Below are positions 44,186-53,064 of a stretch of 64,000 bases of DNA, piece by piece (within the stretch, counting starts at the first letter, position 1; each line of letters starts with the position of its first letter). The DNA is taken from NCBI RefSeq assembly GCF_028736925.1, contig NZ_JAQZAT010000001.1, positions 1-64,000 of the forward strand, given 5' to 3'. Under the pieces are notes generated by a model, which searched no databases, had not been told where the DNA came from, and saw only the letters and a program-made list of their open reading frames with translations. This DNA is from Flavivirga sp. 57AJ16 (lineage in GTDB: Bacteria; Bacteroidota; Bacteroidia; Flavobacteriales; Flavobacteriaceae). A program made the position numbers and the translations under genes.

Positions 44186-45892
44186 ATGACCAATGACATC
44201 AAAGAAAACCCTGTAGCTTATGACGCTATCATTATAGGTACAGGAATTAGCGGAGGCTGGGCAGCCAAAGAACTTTGCGAAAATGGATTAAAAACACTGG
44301 TTTTGGAACGAGGCCCCATGGTAAAACACATTAAAGACTATCCTACCATGCATATGGATCCATGGGATTTTGAATTAAGAGGGCAAGCTTCGGTAAAAGA
44401 TAAAGCGAAACAATTAAAACAAAGCAGAACTGGTTATACAACCAATCCCGAAAGCAAACACTGGTTTGTTAATGACTTAAAGCATCCTTATAACGAAACA
44501 AAGCGTTTCGATTGGATGCGTGGCTACCATGTAGGAGGCCGCTCTATTACATGGGGCAGGCAGAGTTATCGATTAAGTGATTTAGATTTTGAAGCCAATA
44601 AAAATGATGGACATGGTGTGGATTGGCCTATTCGCTATAAAGATATTTCACCTTGGTACGATTATGTAGAATCGTACATTGGTGTTAGTGGCGAAAAATT
44701 AGGACTTTCACAATTACCAGATGGTATTTTTAGTCCTCCCATGGAACTTAATTGTGTAGAAGACTACTTTAAAAGTAGTCTTTCAGAAAATTTTGATGAC
44801 AGGTTACTTACCATTGGAAGAGTTGCACATATAACTGGAACCAAAAATCATGATGGCAGAAGCAAATGTCAATTTAGAAACAGGTGCATGCGAGGCTGTC
44901 CTTTTGGCGCCTATTTTAGCAGTAATTCCTCTACATTACCAGCAGCAGAACTTACCGGCAATATGACGCTTAGACCCAACTCTATTGTTCATGAAATTAT
45001 ATATGACGATTCATTAAAAAAAGCCACGGGCGTAAAAGTTATTGATGCCGAAACTAAAGAAACACTTGTTTTTAACGCAAGTATCATTTTTTGCTGTGCA
45101 TCGTCCATGGCATCGACATCTATATTGTTACAATCCAAATCCGATAGATTCCCAAATGGATTAGGTAATGATTCGGGAGAATTGGGACATAATATTATGG
45201 ATCATCATTTAGGCGCAGGCGCTTCAGGAACATTTGATGGATTTCATGATAAATATTATAAAGGAAGGCGTCCAAACGGCATTTACATTCCAAGGTTTAG
45301 AAATTTAGGCGATCATAAAACCCATAAAAAAGATTTCTTAAGAGGTTATGGCTATCAAGGTGGCGCAGGGAGAGGTGACATTTCCGAGCATGTTGCAGAG
45401 TTAGCATATGGTCCAGAATTTAAAGAAAAAATATTAGAACCGGGCGAATGGAGTATGGGATTAGGTGGTTTTGGAGAATGTTTACCTCATCATGATAACA
45501 AAATGACCCTTAATTACGAAAAACTAGACGAATGGGGCTTACCTACTATTACTTTTGATGCTGAATGGAAAGAAAATGAGCTTAAAATGCGGGAAGACAT
45601 GATTCAGCAAGCGGCAGATATGTTAGAAAAAGCTGGTTTTAAAGACATCCAAACATTCAACAATCTAGCGGCCCCTGGTATTGGGATTCATGAAATGGGA
45701 ACAGCTCGAATGGGCAGGGATCCAAAAACTTCTATATTAAATAAACATAACCAAATACACACAGTTCCTAATGTATATGTAACCGATGGCGCTTGCATGA
45801 CCTCTTCTGGATGCCAAAATCCATCACTTACCTATATGGCTCTAACAGCTAGAGCAGCCAATCATGCAGCAAAACAATTTAAAAGTTTGTAA
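44186..45892 (+). CDS. GMC-family FAD sugar dehydrogenase with Fe-S-type Cys motif (2)
   Basis: A second catalytic subunit, 568 residues, without a signal peptide. It has an FAD motif YDAIIIGTGISGGWAAKEL, the flavin loop HVGGRSITWGRQSYR, and the C-terminal active-site region IHEMGTARMGRDP followed by NPSLTYMALTAR. Cys228, Cys234 and Cys238 are spaced C-x5-C-x3-C, the spacing I recall for the 3Fe-4S ligands of FAD-glucose dehydrogenase alpha subunits. A probable glycoside 3-dehydrogenase exported by its Tat small subunit, which starts 1 base after this stop. It differs enough from copy 1 at 36121-37839 to suggest a different substrate. Confidence 0.88.
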   Translation: MTNDIKENPVAYDAIIIGTGISGGWAAKELCENGLKTLVLERGPMVKHIKDYPTMHMDPWDFELRGQASVKDKAKQLKQSRTGYTTNPESKHWFVNDLKHPYNETKRFDWMRGYHVGGRSITWGRQSYRLSDLDFEANKNDGHGVDWPIRYKDISPWYDYVESYIGVSGEKLGLSQLPDGIFSPPMELNCVEDYFKSSLSENFDDRLLTIGRVAHITGTKNHDGRSKCQFRNRCMRGCPFGAYFSSNSSTLPAAELTGNMTLRPNSIVHEIIYDDSLKKATGVKVIDAETKETLVFNASIIFCCASSMASTSILLQSKSDRFPNGLGNDSGELGHNIMDHHLGAGASGTFDGFHDKYYKGRRPNGIYIPRFRNLGDHKTHKKDFLRGYGYQGGAGRGDISEHVAELAYGPEFKEKILEPGEWSMGLGGFGECLPHHDNKMTLNYEKLDEWGLPTITFDAEWKENELKMREDMIQQAADMLEKAGFKDIQTFNNLAAPGIGIHEMGTARMGRDPKTSILNKHNQIHTVPNVYVTDGACMTSSGCQNPSLTYMALTARAANHAAKQFKSL

Positions 45893-45893
45893 A

Positions 45894-46499
45894 ATGAATA
45901 GAAGAGATGTATTAAAAGGATTAGGGCTTACACTAGGTTATACTATTGCTACTCCTAGTATTATGAGCTTGCTTCAAAGTTGCAAAACAGAAGTCAAATT
46001 GTGGACGCCTAAATTTCTATCTGTAGATGAAGGCACTGTTGTAAAAAACCTTGTGGATATTATGCTTCCAAAAACGGAAGCGACTCCAGGAGCCCTAGAT
46101 GTGAATGTTCCTGAATTTATCGATTTATATACTTATAAAGTTTATAATGAACAACAACAACTTAAATTTAAAAAAGGCCTTAACGCTATTATAAAAGCAC
46201 TAAATACTCCCGCAGAGGGGGTTTCTGCATTAGAATATAAAGATTACGACATCTTATTAGCTAAATATTTAAAAGCCTCAAAAAAACAAAGGCTTGCTTA
46301 TCAAAATGGAAGTGATAAAGATGATGAAGACACCATTGTTTTTAATGCCCTTTTAGAACTAAGAAACACTGCTGTTTGGGCTTATAAAACTAGCGAACAG
46401 ATTGGAGAGACCGTCTTGGCATACGACCCCATTCCAGGGGCACAAATAGGCTGTGCTCCTCTTGAAGAATTAACCAATGGCAAAGCATGGTCCTTATAA
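45894..46499 (+). CDS. Tat-signal small subunit, gluconate 2-dehydrogenase subunit 3 family (2)
   Basis: A 201-residue partner for the preceding GMC protein. The ATG at 45894 gives MNRRDVLKGLGLTLGY, a twin-arginine signal running to LLQSC, a lipobox-like cysteine. The body has LVDIMLPKTEATPGALDVNVPEFID, the family's conserved segment, and closes with a Gly/Pro-rich AYDPIPGAQIGC tail. A frame opening at 45864 only reads back into the GMC gene. It probably carries the flavoprotein through the Tat pathway and anchors it. Confidence 0.85.
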   Translation: MNRRDVLKGLGLTLGYTIATPSIMSLLQSCKTEVKLWTPKFLSVDEGTVVKNLVDIMLPKTEATPGALDVNVPEFIDLYTYKVYNEQQQLKFKKGLNAIIKALNTPAEGVSALEYKDYDILLAKYLKASKKQRLAYQNGSDKDDEDTIVFNALLELRNTAVWAYKTSEQIGETVLAYDPIPGAQIGCAPLEELTNGKAWSL

Positions 46500-46512
46500 A
46501 AATTATAAAAAC

Positions 46513-47319
46513 ATGAAGAATTGTTCACGCTTAGTTTATGTTTTATTTGTTTTACTTGTAATGAGTTGCAAAGAAAAGTCGAACACAGAAAAGACCAAAA
46601 CCATAGAGGTCACTGAAAAATGGGTTTCTCTATTTAATGGTAAGGATTTAAGTGATTGGACGGTTAAAATAAAAGGGCGTCCGGTAGGAGACAATTACAA
46701 AAACACTTTTGTAGTGGAGAATGGCTGCCTAAAAGTTAATTACGATGCATATAACGACACATTTAATTCCACCTTTGGTCATATTTATTATAACAAAGTA
46801 TTTTCTAATTACAAACTGCGCCTACAATATCGTTTTACAGGAAAACAGTTAAGTGACGGGCCTTCATGGGCAACTGCAAATAGCGGCGTGATGATACATT
46901 GCGAAGACCCTAAAAAAATTGGATTAGACCAAGATTTTCCTGTATCAATTGAAGTGCAGCTTTTAGGAGGGCTAGGCGTTGGCGAAAGGCCTACTGGTAA
47001 TTTATGTACACCTGGAACCCATGTGGTTTTAGATAATAAAATGGCCACTGACCATTGTTTTGAATCATCCTCAAAAACATACCATGGCGATCAATGGGTT
47101 AAACTTGAAATTGAAGTAAGAAACGATTCTATTATTAAGCATTTAATTAATGATGAAACTGTACTCGTTTACACCAAACCTCAGATTGGCGGTTCGGTAG
47201 ATTACAATAAAGATTATTGGAAAAACAAAGAAGGCATGCCTTTAAAAAAGGGATATATTTCTTTGCAAAGCGAAAGCCATCCCATAGAATTTAAGAATAT
47301 AGAACTATTAGAATTGTAA
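46513..47319 (+). CDS. DUF1080 lipoprotein (3)
   Basis: A 268-residue DUF1080 protein with lipobox VLLVMSC (start at the ATG at 46513; the longer frame overlaps the preceding gene). Domain features: WVSLFNGKDLSDWTVKI, FGHIYYNKVFSNYKLRLQYRF, NSGVMIHCEDP, SIEVQLLGG, TPGTHVVL, DQWVKLEIEV and KKGYISLQSESHPIEFKNIEL. It belongs to a different DUF1080 subtype from the two left-block copies, with a Cys in the GVMIHC strand and QSESH in place of QDHGD. Expected to act on 3-keto-glycosides in the periplasm. Confidence 0.83.
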   Translation: MKNCSRLVYVLFVLLVMSCKEKSNTEKTKTIEVTEKWVSLFNGKDLSDWTVKIKGRPVGDNYKNTFVVENGCLKVNYDAYNDTFNSTFGHIYYNKVFSNYKLRLQYRFTGKQLSDGPSWATANSGVMIHCEDPKKIGLDQDFPVSIEVQLLGGLGVGERPTGNLCTPGTHVVLDNKMATDHCFESSSKTYHGDQWVKLEIEVRNDSIIKHLINDETVLVYTKPQIGGSVDYNKDYWKNKEGMPLKKGYISLQSESHPIEFKNIELLEL

Positions 47320-47323
47320 ATTA

Positions 47324-48298
47324 ATGAAACCAAAAAATTATCTAAACTTTAGCTTGGCCATTTGTACTCTCTTTCAAATAGAAATGGCTACTGCTCAAAA
47401 CTTTGATAGCTATACACAAACTATAAAAGGTGAAAGTTTTTCTATCGAAATGGTACCAGTAAATGGAGGCCCTTTTATAATGGGAGCTTCTAAAAATGAT
47501 GCCTCTAGAAATGATGATGAAAAACCACAGCATGAAGTGATTGTTGATGATTTTTGGATGGGTAAATACGAAATTACCTGGGAGCAATATGATGCCTTTG
47601 TTTATGGTGAATTTGACACAGAGCAATTTAAAAACATCAAAAATTCAAATAACTTGGGAATAGATGCCATTTCTGGAGCAACTGCACCTTATGTTGATAT
47701 GAGTTTTAATATGGGAAAAGAGAGCAATCCAGCTGTAAACATGACCCAATATGCAGCTATTATGTATTGTAAATGGTTAACTTTAAAAACAGGTAATTTC
47801 TACAGATTGCCCACTGAAGCCGAATGGGAATACGTTTGTAAAAAAGGAAAAACAGAGCAAGCCCCAAACCTTAATGATATTGGTTGGTATACTGAAAACA
47901 CCTCTCAAAAATATGAAAAAACAGGATTGAAAAAAGCTAATAGTTTAGGCATTCATGATTTATTAGGAAACGTTTCAGAATGGGTCATGGATCAATACAA
48001 CCCAAATTACTATAAAACTTCACCAACTAAAAACCCTTGGAATCGACCAACAGAATTATACCCTAGAGTTGTGAGAGGCGGATCATGGAAAGACACCAAA
48101 GACAAATTATGCTGTACTTCAAGAGAGCCATCTAAACAAAAATGGAAACGTAGAGACCCTCAAATCCCAAAAAGTGATTGGTGGCATACCAATGCACCGT
48201 TTGTTGGATTTCGTGTAGTACGCCCCAAAATTCAGCCCTCAAAGGAAGAAATAAAAACCTATTGGCTTGATGCCATTGAAGATTATGGATTAAATTAA
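47324..48298 (+). CDS. SUMF1/FGE-fold protein lacking the FGE cysteine pair
   Basis: A 324-residue secreted protein (signal to about MATAQ) with the formylglycine-generating-enzyme fold. Motifs: MVPVNGGPFIMGAS, DDFWMGKYEITWEQYDAF, RLPTEAEWEYVCKKG, LLGNVSEWVMD, RVVRGGSWKD and a terminal GFRVVRP. In true FGE the region after GGS holds the two copper-binding catalytic cysteines. Here it reads KDTKDKLCCTSREP, with two adjacent cysteines displaced, so sulfatase maturation is doubtful. No sulfatase gene is present. It more likely serves another role in this sugar cluster, such as binding. Confidence 0.78.
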   Translation: MKPKNYLNFSLAICTLFQIEMATAQNFDSYTQTIKGESFSIEMVPVNGGPFIMGASKNDASRNDDEKPQHEVIVDDFWMGKYEITWEQYDAFVYGEFDTEQFKNIKNSNNLGIDAISGATAPYVDMSFNMGKESNPAVNMTQYAAIMYCKWLTLKTGNFYRLPTEAEWEYVCKKGKTEQAPNLNDIGWYTENTSQKYEKTGLKKANSLGIHDLLGNVSEWVMDQYNPNYYKTSPTKNPWNRPTELYPRVVRGGSWKDTKDKLCCTSREPSKQKWKRRDPQIPKSDWWHTNAPFVGFRVVRPKIQPSKEEIKTYWLDAIEDYGLN

Positions 48299-48313
48299 AA
48301 AGGATTTAAACTC

Positions 48314-49642
48314 ATGGACAAAAAAAAGAACAACTTAACAAGACGTGATTTTGTAAAAGGCTCGTCTTTAGCAGCTGGAGGCATTTTACTTACACCTTCC
48401 CTACTCACCGCCACACCTATATTTAACAAAGTTAAAAAGTTAAAAATAGCTGTTGTTGGATGCGGAGGAAGAGGTACTGGTGCTGTAAGTCAAGCATTGA
48501 GAGCAGATGAAAATGTAGAATTAGTAGCCATGGCCGATGCTTTTAAAGATCGTCTGGAGGATTCTTTTTCGAACCTATCAAAAATGTTCCCGACCGGTAA
48601 AATAAATGTAAAGCCATCCCATAAATTTATTGGATTTGGATCTTACAAAAAAGCCATAGATGCAGCCGATGTGGTTATTTTAACAACACCTCCAGGGTTT
48701 AGACCTCAGCATTTTGAATATGCCATTTCTCAAGGTAAGCACGTATTCATGGAAAAACCTGTCGCTACTGATGTCGCTGGAATCAAAAAAGTATTAGAAT
48801 CCGCCAAAGTCGCCATGGCCAAAAAGTTAAATGTAGTTGTTGGTCTCCAAAGACATTATCAAGCCAGTTATTTAAAAGCATATCATCATATTCAAAAAGG
48901 AGACATTGGTCAAATTGTATCAGGTCAGGTTTATTGGAATGGTGGTGGCGTTTGGGTGAAACCTAGAAAAGAGGAATGGACCGAAATGGAATATCAAATG
49001 CGAAATTGGTATTATTTCAATTGGCTTTGCGGAGATCATATTTTAGAGCAACATATCCATAATATTGATGTCGCAAACTGGTTTATTGGGGAATACCCTA
49101 TTAAAGCACAAGGCATGGGTGGTAGAGAAGTTCGAAAAGGAAAAGATCATGGACAAATATTTGACCACCATTTTGTGGAATTTGTATACCCAAGTGGTGC
49201 TATTATTTCAAGTCAATGTAGACATCAAAAAGGGTGTTTATCTAGAGTCTCAGAATCGTTTCAAGGTACAGCAGGAACCTCATATACAGATGGTGGAAAT
49301 ACAGCCACTTTAAACTCTTATACCCAAGGTACTATTTATTCACATGATGGTTCAAACGACAAAAACCCTTATCAAGTTGAACACGACCGTCTCTTTTCGG
49401 CAATTCGAAAAGGACATGTTATTAATGATGCAGAGAACGGAGCTAAAAGTACTATGTCGGCTATTTTAGGAAGAATGGCAACCTATTCCGGCCAAGAAAT
49501 AACATGGGATGAAGCTATGGGGACAGATTACAAAATAGTGCCTGACGAAAACACCTTGTCCTTCGATTCCTTACCTCCCGCTATACGTGATGAGCATGGA
49601 AACTATCCCATTCCAGTACCAGGAAAAACTAAATTTTTATAA
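48314..49642 (+). CDS. Exported Gfo/Idh/MocA-family oxidoreductase (2)
   Basis: A 442-residue NAD(P)-binding oxidoreductase with a Tat signal (LTRRDFVKGSSLAAGGILL). Rossmann motif LKIAVVGCGGRGTGAV, then VVILTTPPGFRPQHF, the conserved EKPVATD lysine, and the active-site HILEQHIHNIDVANW segment. The extended C-terminus is typical of the Tat-exported branch, in which a tightly bound nicotinamide cofactor is exported with the folded enzyme. It may interconvert keto- and hydroxy-sugars in the periplasm. Lies 15 bases after the SUMF1-like gene. Confidence 0.85.
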   Translation: MDKKKNNLTRRDFVKGSSLAAGGILLTPSLLTATPIFNKVKKLKIAVVGCGGRGTGAVSQALRADENVELVAMADAFKDRLEDSFSNLSKMFPTGKINVKPSHKFIGFGSYKKAIDAADVVILTTPPGFRPQHFEYAISQGKHVFMEKPVATDVAGIKKVLESAKVAMAKKLNVVVGLQRHYQASYLKAYHHIQKGDIGQIVSGQVYWNGGGVWVKPRKEEWTEMEYQMRNWYYFNWLCGDHILEQHIHNIDVANWFIGEYPIKAQGMGGREVRKGKDHGQIFDHHFVEFVYPSGAIISSQCRHQKGCLSRVSESFQGTAGTSYTDGGNTATLNSYTQGTIYSHDGSNDKNPYQVEHDRLFSAIRKGHVINDAENGAKSTMSAILGRMATYSGQEITWDEAMGTDYKIVPDENTLSFDSLPPAIRDEHGNYPIPVPGKTKFL

Positions 49643-49645
49643 ACC

Positions 49646-50374
49646 GTGAAAAAAGCTATTCACCTTAATAAAGTATTTTTATTAGCACTACTTATTTTAT
49701 GCAGTACTGGTTATGCTCAAGAAGAATCAAATGTCATTGTTTTTTCTAAAACAGCAGGATACCGTCATCAAAGTATTGAAACTGGGGTTGAAGCATTAAA
49801 GAAATTAGGAATAGATAATAACTTTTTAGTAGATGCTACTGAAGATGCTAATGAGCTTACCAAAAATTTAGAAAAATATAAAGTGGTTATATTTTTATCA
49901 ACAACAGGAACTATTTTTAATAAAAATCAACAAAAAGCTTTTAAAAAATATATTAAAAATGGTGGTGGATTTGTAGGTATTCATGCAGCAGCAGATACCG
50001 AATATGATTGGGCTTGGTACGGAAAATTAATTGGAGCTTATTTTCTAAGCCACCCTAAACAACAAAACGCAGTGATTCATGTTATGAACCACGATCATAA
50101 AGCAACTTCTTTTCTGAGTAATGAATGGCAGAAATTTGATGAATGGTACAACTACAAACAAATAAGCCCAAACATTAATGTTTTAATGACTTTAGATGAA
50201 ACATCTTATTCGGGAGGTGAAAATGGAGAAAACCATCCCATTTCATGGTTTCATGAGTATGAAGGCGGTCGTATTTTTTACACCGGATTAGGGCATACTA
50301 AAGAAAGTTATGCAGATAAAACATTTTTAAAACATATCCTAGGTGGTATTCATTATGCCATGAAAAAAAATTGA
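49646..50374 (+). CDS. ThuA-domain secreted protein
   Basis: A 242-residue protein starting at a GTG 3 bases after the previous stop, with a Sec signal to about TGYAQ. It is a single ThuA-like (class I glutamine amidotransferase-like fold) domain: VIVFSKTAGYRHQSIETGV, VVIFLSTTGTIF, GGGFVGIHAAADTEYDW, HPISWFHEYEGGRIFYTGLGH and a final ILGGIHYAM. In rhizobia ThuA works with the Gfo/Idh protein ThuB in the 3-keto route of trehalose and related disaccharide use, which fits this neighbourhood. The chemical role of ThuA here is not known to me. Confidence 0.85.
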   Translation: MKKAIHLNKVFLLALLILCSTGYAQEESNVIVFSKTAGYRHQSIETGVEALKKLGIDNNFLVDATEDANELTKNLEKYKVVIFLSTTGTIFNKNQQKAFKKYIKNGGGFVGIHAAADTEYDWAWYGKLIGAYFLSHPKQQNAVIHVMNHDHKATSFLSNEWQKFDEWYNYKQISPNINVLMTLDETSYSGGENGENHPISWFHEYEGGRIFYTGLGHTKESYADKTFLKHILGGIHYAMKKN

Positions 50375-50396
50375 ATGTGTAAAAAACAATATCATT

Positions 50397-51320
50397 ATGA
50401 AAAGAAGGTCATTTATTAAAAAAAGCACCTCTGCCACTTCCTTATTATGCATGAGCCTTACGGGCGCGCATGCCATAAACACATTAGGATCTACTACAAA
50501 TACCAATACTTTTAAATTAAATTTTGCACCACATATAGGCATGTTTAAGCATCATGCAGGCAACAACCCTATTGATCAATTAAACTTTATGGCAGATCAG
50601 GGTTTTACCGCTTTCGAGGATAATGGCATGAAAACCCGTCCTATCGAAGTCCAAAAAAGTATGGCAAAAACCATGGTTGATAGAAACATGACCATGGGGG
50701 TATTTGTTGCCCACAAAATTTATTGGAAAGAAGCTAATTTGGCAAGTGGCAACATTGATAAACGGCATGAGTTCTTAAATGACATTAAAGAATCCGTTGA
50801 AGTGGCAAAACGGGTGCATGCCAAATGGATAACGGTTGTTCCTGGCCATGTAGATTCAAGCCAACATATGGATTACCAGACCGAGCATGTTATTGAATCA
50901 CTAAAGCAAGCATCGGCTATTTTAGAACCGCATGGAATAACCATGGTATTGGAGCCCTTAAATTTTCGAGATCACCCTGGCTTATTCTTAACAGAATCAC
51001 CTCAGGCATTTCAAATTTGTAAAGCGGTAAATTCGCCTTCGTGTAAAATATTATTCGATATTTATCATCAACAAATACAAGAAGGAAATCTAATACCCAA
51101 TATAGACCTATGCTGGGACGAAATTGCCTATTTCCAAATTGGTGACAACCCAGGACGTAATGAGCCTACCACAGGAGAAATAAATTACAAAAATGTATTT
51201 AAGCATATTCATTCAAAAGGGTTTAAGGGCATTTTAGGAATGGAACACGGAAATTCCGTAAGCGGAAAGGAAGGCGAAAAAAACGTTATAAACGCATACA
51301 TAGAAAGCTCTAAATTTTAA
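50397..51320 (+). CDS. Exported TIM-barrel isomerase, hydroxypyruvate-isomerase-like (3)
   Basis: A 307-residue protein with a Tat-type N-terminus (MKRRSFIKKSTSATSLLC). The barrel resembles hydroxypyruvate isomerase-type enzymes: FAPHIGMFKHH at the start, WITVVPGHVDSSQH, the metal-binding VLEPLNF, ILFDIYHQQIQEGN, YFQIGDNPGRNEPTTGEI, and a final LGMEHGN with a candidate metal Glu. Most likely a periplasmic keto-sugar isomerase or lyase. Third TIM-barrel protein of the cluster and distinct from the other two. Confidence 0.83.
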   Translation: MKRRSFIKKSTSATSLLCMSLTGAHAINTLGSTTNTNTFKLNFAPHIGMFKHHAGNNPIDQLNFMADQGFTAFEDNGMKTRPIEVQKSMAKTMVDRNMTMGVFVAHKIYWKEANLASGNIDKRHEFLNDIKESVEVAKRVHAKWITVVPGHVDSSQHMDYQTEHVIESLKQASAILEPHGITMVLEPLNFRDHPGLFLTESPQAFQICKAVNSPSCKILFDIYHQQIQEGNLIPNIDLCWDEIAYFQIGDNPGRNEPTTGEINYKNVFKHIHSKGFKGILGMEHGNSVSGKEGEKNVINAYIESSKF

Positions 51321-51340
51321 ATATAAAAACACAATATCAC

Positions 51341-52765
51341 ATGAAAAACAGTAGACGATCATTTGTAAAAAAAACAGTAGTTGCAGCTACTGGAATTAGT
51401 ATTATACCCAGACATGTTTTAGGTCAAGGGTTTATTCCTCCAAGCGATAAATTAAATATCGCTGTTATAGGTGGTGGCGGTAAAGGCTACTCTGATGCGG
51501 TTAACGCATGGAATAACGGCACATCAAACATAGCTGCTATTTGCGATGTAGATTGGAACTCAGCCTCTAGAGCTTTTAAGAAATTTCCAAAGGCAAAAAA
51601 ATATAAAGACTACAGAAAGGTATTAGACGATATAAAAGATCTTGATGCTATTACGGTGTCAACACCAGACCACACACATGCTGTTATAGCCATGGCTGCC
51701 ATAAAAATGGGGAAACATGTATATGTACAAAAACCTTTAACGCATAGTATACACGAGGCCAGAATGCTTACTGAAGCAGCTAGAAAACATCAAGTGGTAA
51801 CACAAATGGGCAATCAAGGTGCTTCTGGAAATGGTGTTAAACAAATGATTAAATGGTTTGATGAAGGTAAAATTGGTGCGGTAACAAAAGTGCATGTTTG
51901 GACCAACAGACCTGTTTGGCCCCAAGGTATTGAAACGCCTACAGATAAACCAGCATTGTTGGACGGTTTAGACTGGGATACTTGGATAGGACCTGCTAAA
52001 ATGGTCGATTACCACCCATTATACCACCCATTTAAGTGGCGTGGCTGGTGGAATTTTGGTACAGGAGCTTTGGGAGATATGGGATGCCACTTAATAGACC
52101 CTCCCTTTAGAGTATTGGGACTGGGCTACCCTACCGAAGTTGAAAGCAGTGTAGGAGCTGTCTTTAAAAAAGATTGGACCCCTGAGTATTTACCTGAATC
52201 CTGCCCTCCTTCCTCAAGGACCCAGCTAAAATTCCCTGCTACTTCTAAAAACCCATCAGAAATTACTTTAACATGGTCTGATGGTGGCCTAAGGCCATTT
52301 CATCCTGACTTGATTCCCGCAGATCATCCCATTGGAGATGATGACAGTGCGAATGGTGTTATAATGATTGGAGAAAAAGGCATCATGACTTGCGGTACCT
52401 ACGGAAAAACACCTAAAGTTTATTTAAATAATGGTGACCTCTTAACTTTTAACGATACAGAAGAAAATAAGTTACCGGACAATGGACATCAAGCCTCTTG
52501 GGTTGAAGCATGTAAAGAAGGCTTTGGTAAAGCGAAACACAAAGCATTAACGTCTTCATTCGATTTTGCAGGTCCTTTAACCGAAAGTGTTTTAATGGGG
52601 AACCTTGCTATTAGAAGTTACAATTTAAGAAAGCCTAAAGGGAATGGGTTTGAATACCCTGGCCGTAAAAAATTATTATGGGACGGTCATAACATGAAGA
52701 TCACAAATTTTGATGAAGCTAACCAGTTTGTAAAGAGAACCTATAGAGATGGTTGGAAACTCTAG
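51341..52765 (+). CDS. Exported Gfo/Idh/MocA-family oxidoreductase (3)
   Basis: A 474-residue protein with a Tat signal (SRRSFVKKTVVAATGI, cleavage near VLGQ). Rossmann motif LNIAVIGGGGKGYSDA, then AITVSTPDHTHAVIAMAA, the conserved lysine in YVQKPLTHS, and GTGALGDMGCHLIDPPFR, the active-site segment with His. The longer C-terminal region (WRGWWNFG, GIMTCGTYGKTP) is that of the subfamily common in Bacteroidota and Planctomycetes. Last gene of the right block before a strong terminator. Confidence 0.87.
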   Translation: MKNSRRSFVKKTVVAATGISIIPRHVLGQGFIPPSDKLNIAVIGGGGKGYSDAVNAWNNGTSNIAAICDVDWNSASRAFKKFPKAKKYKDYRKVLDDIKDLDAITVSTPDHTHAVIAMAAIKMGKHVYVQKPLTHSIHEARMLTEAARKHQVVTQMGNQGASGNGVKQMIKWFDEGKIGAVTKVHVWTNRPVWPQGIETPTDKPALLDGLDWDTWIGPAKMVDYHPLYHPFKWRGWWNFGTGALGDMGCHLIDPPFRVLGLGYPTEVESSVGAVFKKDWTPEYLPESCPPSSRTQLKFPATSKNPSEITLTWSDGGLRPFHPDLIPADHPIGDDDSANGVIMIGEKGIMTCGTYGKTPKVYLNNGDLLTFNDTEENKLPDNGHQASWVEACKEGFGKAKHKALTSSFDFAGPLTESVLMGNLAIRSYNLRKPKGNGFEYPGRKKLLWDGHNMKITNFDEANQFVKRTYRDGWKL

Positions 52766-52882
52766 GTTTTAATTGAAAAGAATTTTCCAAGATTATAAAT
52801 TAAAGGAAATTCTTGCCAACAAAAAGCTTATCTTGACTAGTCCTAAATAACCATTACGGTTTTTACTAGGATTAAAATTACT

Positions 52883-52925
52883 AAACCCCTGAACAAACCA
52901 TGGTTTGTTCAGGGGTTTTCTTTTT
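52883..52925 (+). terminator. Terminator with perfect 36-bp palindrome
   Basis: AAACCCCTGAACAAACCA at 52883-52900 is the exact reverse complement of 52901-52918; TTTCTTTTT follows. It defines the right end of the sugar cluster transcript. Confidence 0.92.
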
Positions 52926-53064
52926 ATAGGTTTTTATTTGGTATTTATTTGGTGTATCTCCTCAATGCATTAATAGGTTGTACCCATAGTATACCTGAGC
53001 AAATTTCCATCGCTAAAAGTGAAGGCTTAGATAAAAACCTAAAAGCGTTTAAATTTTTAATTGA
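52926..53064. other. Intergenic spacer, nothing recognised
   Basis: Between the cluster terminator and the repeat-rich segment. No supportable open frame. Confidence 0.35.

Noticed and set aside
33841-52765. Reading the sugar region as a classical polysaccharide utilisation locus
   Set aside because: There is no SusC/SusD pair, glycoside hydrolase, polysaccharide lyase or sulfatase in it.
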